Program-made: the position numbers and the translations under genes
Notes under the pieces: model-generated
The model's database searches: none
What the model saw: only the letters and a program-made list of their open reading frames with translations
What the model was told of the DNA's origin: nothing
Source: Verrucomicrobia bacterium UBA1263
Lineage (GTDB): Bacteria > Verrucomicrobiota > Verrucomicrobiia > Limisphaerales > UBA1412
Reading direction: 5' to 3'
NCBI GenBank assembly: GCA_002308515.1
Contig: DBVN01000081.1
Span: 19,325 to 31,094 of the forward strand
Length of the DNA: 11,770 bases
Part shown: positions 8,262 through 11,770 of the stretch, piece after piece
How the letters are laid out: each line of letters starts with the position of its first letter
How positions within the stretch are numbered: position 1 is the stretch's first letter

Positions 8262-9197
8262 CTAACCCGCTTTTTCAAAAACTCTTAACCGCGCGCTTCG
8301 GGAACGCGGGTTCTGTTTGATCTCCTCTTCTGCCGGTTCGACAGGTTTCCGCGTGAGGATCTTCAATAAAGGCGCCCGTTCCTTACGAAATTCCGGGATA
8401 TCCACTTCCCCTTCTACAACATAATCTCTGGCCAGAGTTCTTCCGAAATCCTTGACGATCTTGTCTTCCCCCGAATGAAAAGTGATCACCGCCAGCCGCG
8501 CGCCGGGTTTCAACATGGGGATCAATTTATCCAGAGCCGAACGCAGATGTTCAAACTCTTGATTGACTTCGATACGGATAGCCTGGAAGACGCGGGTGGC
8601 CGGATGGATCTTTTTACCAGCTCTGGGCAGTTTGCTTTCGATGAAGGAGGCCAGCTGCTTCGTGCTGACAAAGCGTCTCAGCATTCTTTCCTCTTCGATG
8701 GCGCGTGCCAGACGGCGGGATTCCCTCACTCCGCCATAATAGAAAAACAGATCGGCCAGTTCATCCGCGGGGTATTCATTGACAACATACTCCGCTGTAA
8801 CCTCCTGTGTGCGATCCATACGCATATCCAGCGGAGCGTCGCCCTGAAAACTGAATCCGCGTTCGATCCGGTCGAACTGCATGGAGCTGCAGCCCAAATC
8901 TAACAGTGCCCCGTCAAATTCAACTCCGCTGAAGAGTTGATCCACTTCGGAATAATTCCCCTGCTTCAGCTGACAGCGGGATCCAAATTGCCGGGAAAGT
9001 TTTTCGGAAGTTCTGAGGAGCTCATCCCCATCTCGATCGCACCCGTACAGCCGACCCGACGGAGAGGTTCTCTGCAGGAGCGCAGAAGCGTGTCCACCCC
9101 CGCCTACTGTTCCGTCGAAGAAGATCATACCGTCCTTCGGTTCGAGCAGTTGCAGCGTCTCGTTCAGCAAGACCGGGTTGTGAAAGTACTCGTCCAC
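8262..9197 (-). CDS. rsmH: 16S rRNA (cytosine(1402)-N(4))-methyltransferase RsmH (MraW)
   Basis: RsmH uses S-adenosylmethionine to N4-methylate C1402 of 16S rRNA in the decoding centre and is a standard dcw member. The product is 311 aa, usual for the family. Motifs: HNPVLLNE (6-13), the SAM-binding DGTVGGGGHA (28-37), CDRD with acidic Asp54, DLGCSSMQFD (100-109), PLDMRMD (122-128), YGGVRESRRLA (154-164), HPATRVFQAIRIEVN (198-212), FHSGEDKIVK (240-249) and C-terminal NPRSRSARLRV (296-306). Many relatives have SLED where this has SGED, and Val where it has Cys103. The start codon is GTG (9197-9195): the HNPVLL motif follows directly, and the ATG at 9204 is out of frame. No strong Shine-Dalgarno is seen; the preceding stop is 8 bp upstream. 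Confidence 0.96.
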   Translation of the reverse strand: MDEYFHNPVLLNETLQLLEPKDGMIFFDGTVGGGGHASALLQRTSPSGRLYGCDRDGDELLRTSEKLSRQFGSRCQLKQGNYSEVDQLFSGVEFDGALLDLGCSSMQFDRIERGFSFQGDAPLDMRMDRTQEVTAEYVVNEYPADELADLFFYYGGVRESRRLARAIEEERMLRRFVSTKQLASFIESKLPRAGKKIHPATRVFQAIRIEVNQEFEHLRSALDKLIPMLKPGARLAVITFHSGEDKIVKDFGRTLARDYVVEGEVDIPEFRKERAPLLKILTRKPVEPAEEEIKQNPRSRSARLRVFEKAG

Positions 9198-9205
9198 TTT
9201 TCATG

Positions 9206-9676
9206 CTACTGTACGGATGTGGCTCTTACACTGAAAGGATTCGCCGCTGAGCGCACCTGACGCGCTTCGTTTATACGATCCGCTATGCGGCTCGCTTTTT
9301 TAGCGCGTTTCTTTTGATTCAGCCGAGTGTACATCTCATGTCTGGACAACTCTTTGCCGAAAAGACGAACCTTTACGTCCTGATATGTCAGGTCGTTTTT
9401 CACTACTTCTACCCTGGCCAGCCGTTCCAGCCGGATCTGCTCCACTCTTTGGCGGTGCAGGCTGATAGCCCTCCAGGGATTGAAGATGACCTCAAAAACA
9501 CGAACCAGACGAGACCTCCGAATACGAAGCGACTCCTCTGCTGCCGCCGCGGTACCGCTCAAGCTCATCTTCGCGGTACCCGCTGAAAGTCTTTCTGACT
9601 TCCCATCGAATAATTGTACACTGTTGTCAGGCCAACTCATATCTACGTCTCCGAGTGATCTTTCGATCACTCTCAT
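9206..9676 (-). CDS. Unrecognised small basic protein encoded between mraZ and rsmH
   Basis: I do not recognise the family. The 156-aa product has a low-complexity Ala/Ser/Gly-rich N-terminal third (AGTAKMSLSGTAAAAEES) and then a long, strongly charged, Arg/Lys-rich and probably helical part (about 50-146). That part includes FEVIFNPWRAISLHRQRVEQ and a lysine cluster QKKRAKKASRIADRI. There is no signal peptide or membrane helix, so it is probably cytoplasmic, and the basic face might bind nucleic acid or membrane (inference). The ATG at 9676 immediately follows the mraZ TAG (TAGATG). An alternative ATG at 9640, giving 144 aa, has a better Shine-Dalgarno (CGGAG 8 nt upstream). Codon and base use match the surrounding operon, so the gene looks real. 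Position suggests a lineage-specific dcw component. Confidence 0.8.
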   Translation of the reverse strand: MRVIERSLGDVDMSWPDNSVQLFDGKSERLSAGTAKMSLSGTAAAAEESLRIRRSRLVRVFEVIFNPWRAISLHRQRVEQIRLERLARVEVVKNDLTYQDVKVRLFGKELSRHEMYTRLNQKKRAKKASRIADRINEARQVRSAANPFSVRATSVQ

Positions 9677-10234
9677 CTAGATCCGGCCAGCCAAATCGGC
9701 CAGATCCTGCTGTTCATTCGTAATTTCATCAGCATCATAAGCTTCCTTAGACCAGATACTGAAACGATCCACCTCACCCACAAGCACAATCTTGTTGGAA
9801 ATCGTTCCAGATCCGGACTTGGCTTCAATGCCAACTCGTTCCAGCATCCATGACGGGATCGTGATACGCCCCTGTGTATCCATCGTTACCTGTTCGGACC
9901 GTGTGCCAATAAAACGGCGAAGTTTTTCGGCAACAGGATCCAGCAAATCCAAAGCATCGATTTTCTGAGTGTACCGCTCGAAAACAGAAAGCGGAATGGC
10001 AGTGATACATGGAGAGACCTCCTTGCTCGCTCTGATCAGTGTCAACACCATTTCCATTTGAACAACTCCCTCCTTCGTGCCCTCAGCAACAAGTTGTCCG
10101 CCTTTCTTCACAATATTGGGAACCTCACCAATTTTGCGCCACTTTGTCGGAACCTGAATACGCCGCTTCTCATCCAGCTCTTGAGTGCTGGTCGAGTAGA
10201 AACGAACAGGTCTGTTAGTGTTTTCGTCAGTCAT
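9677..10234 (-). CDS. mraZ: Transcriptional regulator MraZ
   Basis: MraZ is a DNA-binding protein of the AbrB/SpoVT swapped-hairpin fold that forms ring oligomers and, in studied bacteria, represses its own dcw operon. From the ATG at 10234 the product is 185 aa. Both half-repeats are visible: LDEKRRIQVPTKWRK (20-34) with the D..RR..VP core, and MDTQGRITIPSWMLERVGI (118-136) with D..GR..IP. A strand LVGEVDRFSIWS (142-153) follows. The protein is longer than the roughly 150 aa common in the family, mainly between the two repeats. In-frame GTG codons at 10261 and 10285 would add 9 or 17 residues, and GGGGGAG lies just upstream of the first. I prefer the ATG because it puts the RFYST..LDEKRR domain near the N-terminus and leaves candidate MraZ boxes in the leader. 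First gene of the operon. Confidence 0.92.
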   Translation of the reverse strand: MTDENTNRPVRFYSTSTQELDEKRRIQVPTKWRKIGEVPNIVKKGGQLVAEGTKEGVVQMEMVLTLIRASKEVSPCITAIPLSVFERYTQKIDALDLLDPVAEKLRRFIGTRSEQVTMDTQGRITIPSWMLERVGIEAKSGSGTISNKIVLVGEVDRFSIWSKEAYDADEITNEQQDLADLAGRI

Positions 10235-10270
10235 GGCTGCGAACTGAGAAGAAAATATCACAATTCTCCC

Positions 10271-10288
10271 CCACTTTGCAACCACTTT
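10271..10288 (-). promoter_or_regulatory. Candidate MraZ operator: two AAAGTGG direct repeats
   Basis: On the minus strand the exact 7-mer AAAGTGG occurs at 10288-10282 and again at 10277-10271, an 11-bp period, about 40 to 55 bp before the mraZ ATG. A degenerate third copy (GAATTGT) follows one period later. From memory of the literature, E. coli MraZ binds direct repeats with a TGGG core and Mollicute MraZ binds AAAGTG-type repeats, both at about helical-turn spacing. The match in core, position and orientation makes an autoregulatory operator likely. The repeats fall inside the coding region if a GTG start at 10285 were used. Confidence 0.55.
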
Positions 10289-10345
10289 TCTTCATTTTCT
10301 TAAAAAAATTTTCCTTTTTCTCTCCAGAAACACTCCTCAAAAGTT

Positions 10346-10374
10346 TTTATCCCTTTTTCACAAGTTATTCACAA
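10346..10374 (-). promoter_or_regulatory. Candidate proximal promoter for mraZ (weak)
   Basis: TTGTGA (10374-10369, 4/6) and GATAAA (10351-10346, 4/6) are separated by 17 bp on the minus strand. Its -35 and spacer coincide with the DnaA-box-like repeats, so occupancy there would block it. The predicted leader to the mraZ ATG is about 105 nt. Confidence 0.25.
10354..10373 (+). promoter_or_regulatory. Two DnaA-box-like 9-mers in direct repeat
   Basis: TTTTTCACA (10354-10362) and TTATTCACA (10365-10373) both fit the relaxed DnaA-box consensus TTWTNCACA, in the same orientation and exactly 11 bp apart. A one-mismatch copy, TCTTTCACA, lies at 10484-10492. They sit between the candidate mraZ promoters and beside a very AT-rich stretch. 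The match to consensus is seen directly; DnaA binding is inference. Confidence 0.4.
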
Positions 10375-10425
10375 TCCTTAAAAAGCGTTTGTTGATGATA
10401 CATATAATTTATTTTAAATGAACAT

Positions 10426-10455
10426 CTTATATCTATTTTAGAAAAACTGTTTCAA
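10426..10455 (-). promoter_or_regulatory. Candidate distal promoter for the dcw operon
   Basis: TTGAAA (10455-10450, 5/6 to TTGACA) and TATAAG (10431-10426, 5/6 to TATAAT) are separated by 18 bp on the minus strand. This is the best promoter-like match facing mraZ. A start near 10419 would give a leader of about 185 nt that includes the DnaA-box-like and AAAGTGG repeats. The surrounding region is very AT-rich, so chance matches are easier here. Confidence 0.4.
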
Positions 10456-10580
10456 ACGCCCTGAAATTGGTTTTTTGAACAACTCTTTCACATCTCCTCA
10501 AAAAGCAAAAAAATAAACATAAAACCGCCATTATGGGTACTTTTGTGTTTGTTGCCCCATTTGAAAATCTTAAAAATCAC

Positions 10581-10607
10581 TTGACGCTGGACTTGATTTT
10601 TTATAGT
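10581..10607 (+). promoter_or_regulatory. Candidate promoter for the plus-strand exported-protein cassette
   Basis: TTGACG (10581-10586, 5/6) and TATAGT (10602-10607, 5/6) are separated by 15 bp, shorter than the ideal 17. The predicted start near 10614 leaves a leader of about 70 nt before the ATG at 10686. Confidence 0.35.
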
Positions 10608-10685
10608 TTTACAAAAGTTTGTGGCGCAAAGAAATAAAAGGTAATAAATATTTTTTATGAACGATAAACGGGAAACAAATAGAAA

Positions 10686-11216
10686 ATGAAAAAGAAAGTG
10701 ATAATAATTGGAGTTTCCTTCTTAGTTGCAGTGTTGGCAATTCTGTTGTTTGCCGCTCCACTTTTTTGGGGAACATCCAAAGTATATTTTGATCTGAATA
10801 ATGGTCTGGTAAAAAAACAATGGGATAGCTTTGGACTTGTTTATTGGGAATCAATAAAAGAGACTGATTATTCCAAGTTGCTCAAAAAGTTTGAATTAAA
10901 CGAAGCCCCCCCGAATTGGAGATTAGCGTATGGTGAAGAATTGGGCGGACGGCGTTTCTTTTTTCCGCAAAATCTCTGTTATTCTTATGGAAGAATAGCC
11001 TCTATGACAACAGCGTTTTCGATGTGGATCGCTATGTGTACCGAATACGAAAACCTCCCCATTCAGGAAGCACGAGAAAAAGTCCTGTATTTTAGCGAAT
11101 TAGTCAAAAAAAGCGGTGACAGCTCCGAAGCCAAAGATTATATTATTCATCATTTTAACAAAGGGTTTAACGAAGCATTTAAAACAAACACAGAATCTTT
11201 AGATGCTAAAAAATGA
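10686..11216 (+). CDS. Hypothetical membrane-anchored or secreted protein, first gene of a two-gene cassette
   Basis: I do not recognise the family. The 176-aa product begins with MKKKVIIIG and a single hydrophobic segment (5-28) that can act as a signal anchor; no lipobox is seen and a cleavage site is unclear. The rest is a soluble domain of about 148 residues, rich in aromatic residues (KVYFDLNNGLVKKQWDSF, RRFFFPQNLCYSYG) and with two Cys (98, 118). A charged, probably helical tail (123-176) follows. The start is the first ATG before the signal segment. The Shine-Dalgarno is weak (a GGGAAA about 12 nt upstream). Its TGA overlaps the next ATG (ATGA). Base composition is clearly AT-richer than in the dcw genes across the divergent promoter region, hinting at a different origin or weaker selection. 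Confidence 0.75.
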   Translation: MKKKVIIIGVSFLVAVLAILLFAAPLFWGTSKVYFDLNNGLVKKQWDSFGLVYWESIKETDYSKLLKKFELNEAPPNWRLAYGEELGGRRFFFPQNLCYSYGRIASMTTAFSMWIAMCTEYENLPIQEAREKVLYFSELVKKSGDSSEAKDYIIHHFNKGFNEAFKTNTESLDAKK

Positions 11217-11716
11217 AAATGTTTAATAAGAAACTTAAATTATTTTTTGTTTTTGCAGTTGGGATTATTCTATTGTCTGGTAATGTATTTGGAATCTGTA
11301 TTGCTTACCATATAAAAGTAAAATATACTAATTGTTATAAATATTGGAACTATGCAACTAACCCTGCATATCAGATATTTATTGAAAAAGGCCAAACTCC
11401 TGCCCAAGTAACCTGTACAGTAATGGATTCACAGGGGCATCCCATGCCTGGGATAAATGTTGCACTTGGAGGGTACTCAGGTACACAGGGAGAAATGGTA
11501 ACCAATGATCAAGGACAAGTTACACAGTCCTGCTCTGTATCCTGCACTGCAGATGGAATTGTTCAAATCATTGTCAATGGGATTTACGTATATACCAGTT
11601 GGAATATTGACAGCTGGTATCAACCCTCCCATATGTCTGTGAAGAAGGGATTAATGATAAAAATTATAATGATGGACTTAGGAAATGAACCCAAAAATCA
11701 GGTTCCCTCTCAATAG
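11213..11716 (+). CDS. Hypothetical secreted protein with one Ig-like (Big-1/invasin-like) domain
   Basis: The 167-aa product has a classical signal peptide: basic MKMFNKKLK, hydrophobic core LFFVFAVGIILLSG (10-23), probable cleavage near NVFG (27). The middle (about 58-122) reads like a bacterial Ig-like Big-1 domain: QTPAQVTCTVMDSQGHPMPG, then INVALGG, then VTNDQGQVTQSC. This follows the family pattern of strand, D-x-x-G-x-P-x-x-G, strand, and T-x-x-x-G-x-V/A-T. Five Cys (29, 41, 68, 107, 111) suggest disulfides and an extracytoplasmic location. A single such domain without adhesin partners gives no specific function. It is translationally coupled to the upstream gene by an ATGA overlap, so the two products may act together at the envelope (inference). 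The gene is AT-rich like its partner. Confidence 0.75.
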   Translation: MKMFNKKLKLFFVFAVGIILLSGNVFGICIAYHIKVKYTNCYKYWNYATNPAYQIFIEKGQTPAQVTCTVMDSQGHPMPGINVALGGYSGTQGEMVTNDQGQVTQSCSVSCTADGIVQIIVNGIYVYTSWNIDSWYQPSHMSVKKGLMIKIIMMDLGNEPKNQVPSQ

Positions 11717-11729
11717 CAAAACTCTTATA

Positions 11730-11755
11730 ACTCAGCTGAGCAGCTCTCAGCGAGT
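11730..11755. other. Imperfect hairpin just after the cassette; possible terminator without a U-tract
   Basis: ACTC pairs with GAGT (11730-11733 with 11752-11755). After one bulged A, GCTGAG (11735-11740) pairs with CTCAGC (11746-11751) around a 5-nt loop CAGCT. The stem thus has 10 base pairs and begins 14 nt after the stop codon at 11716. No T-run follows on the plus strand before the window ends, and only weakly T-rich sequence follows on the minus strand, so terminator function is uncertain. Confidence 0.4.
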
Positions 11756-11770
11756 GTGATCCCGGCAGCG

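Larger units (their letters stand above)
10235..10685. other. Divergent AT-rich intergenic regulatory region between mraZ and the plus-strand cassette
   Basis: No convincing protein gene lies in this stretch of about 450 bp. It is much richer in A+T than the dcw genes, especially 10381-10440, which has only about a dozen G/C bases in 60. It contains many A- and T-tracts and a 10-bp direct repeat CTCCTCAAAA (10333-10342 and 10494-10503). The promoter candidates, MraZ-like and DnaA-like boxes listed separately lie within it. Apart from these I see no RNA gene, terminator hairpin or known riboswitch. Confidence 0.8.

Noticed and set aside
10354..10440. Replication origin (DnaA boxes plus AT-rich stretch)
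   Set aside because: Only two full boxes, no dnaA, dnaN, gidA or rpmH nearby, and no skew information. Kept only as a possible regulatory site.
10475..10500. Small minus-strand ORF behind a GAGGAG sequence
   Set aside because: The ATG next to GAGGAG is followed at once by TGA, and the GTG alternative is only 2 nt from the putative ribosome site and gives 17 codons without recognisable content.
11726..11770. tRNA fragment suggested by the CTCAGCTGAG D-arm-like sequence
   Set aside because: No anticodon arm, T-arm consensus or CCA end can be assembled in the visible 45 bases.

Overview
The window is almost entirely one long minus-strand operon: a division and cell wall (dcw) cluster of a Gram-negative-type bacterium. 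Reading in the direction of transcription (high to low coordinates) the order is mraZ, an unrecognised small basic protein, rsmH (mraW), an ftsL-like gene, ftsI (class B PBP), murE, murF, mraY, murD, and the 5' end of an exported or membrane-anchored protein that runs off the left edge. Junctions are very tight: gaps of 0 to 8 bp and two ATGA-type overlaps. The exception is the 97-bp gap after murD, which holds a good candidate internal promoter. The MurE DNPR motif predicts meso-diaminopimelate peptidoglycan.

The organism is not identified by any marker gene. Several traits recall the PVC superphylum (Lentisphaerota/Kiritimatiellota or Verrucomicrobia): the gene order, an anchored protein with an ..QGCKPEP.. 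sequence right after murD, a MraZ starting with a 'PVRFYST' type segment, weak Shine-Dalgarno use, and a dcw GC content near 50%. This is recollection-based inference, not proof.

Right of mraZ lies an AT-rich divergent intergenic region of about 450 bp (10235-10685). It carries two candidate minus-strand promoters, two 7-bp AAAGTGG direct repeats that look like MraZ operator boxes, two DnaA-box-like 9-mers spaced 11 bp apart, and a plus-strand promoter candidate. Beyond it is an AT-richer two-gene plus-strand cassette with an ATGA overlap. It encodes a membrane-anchored protein of unknown family and a secreted protein with one Ig-like (Big-1/invasin-like) domain. The last 45 bp switch to GC-rich sequence with a strong imperfect hairpin.

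Functionally, MraZ would autoregulate the operon. RsmH methylates 16S rRNA. The FtsL-like protein and FtsI belong to the septal peptidoglycan synthase complex. MurE, MurF, MraY and MurD make the UDP-MurNAc-pentapeptide and lipid I. No wholly new system is evident. The most interesting points are the regulatory architecture upstream of mraZ, the MurF lysine substitution, a Cys-containing insertion in FtsI, the unknown second gene of the operon, and the exported two-gene cassette.
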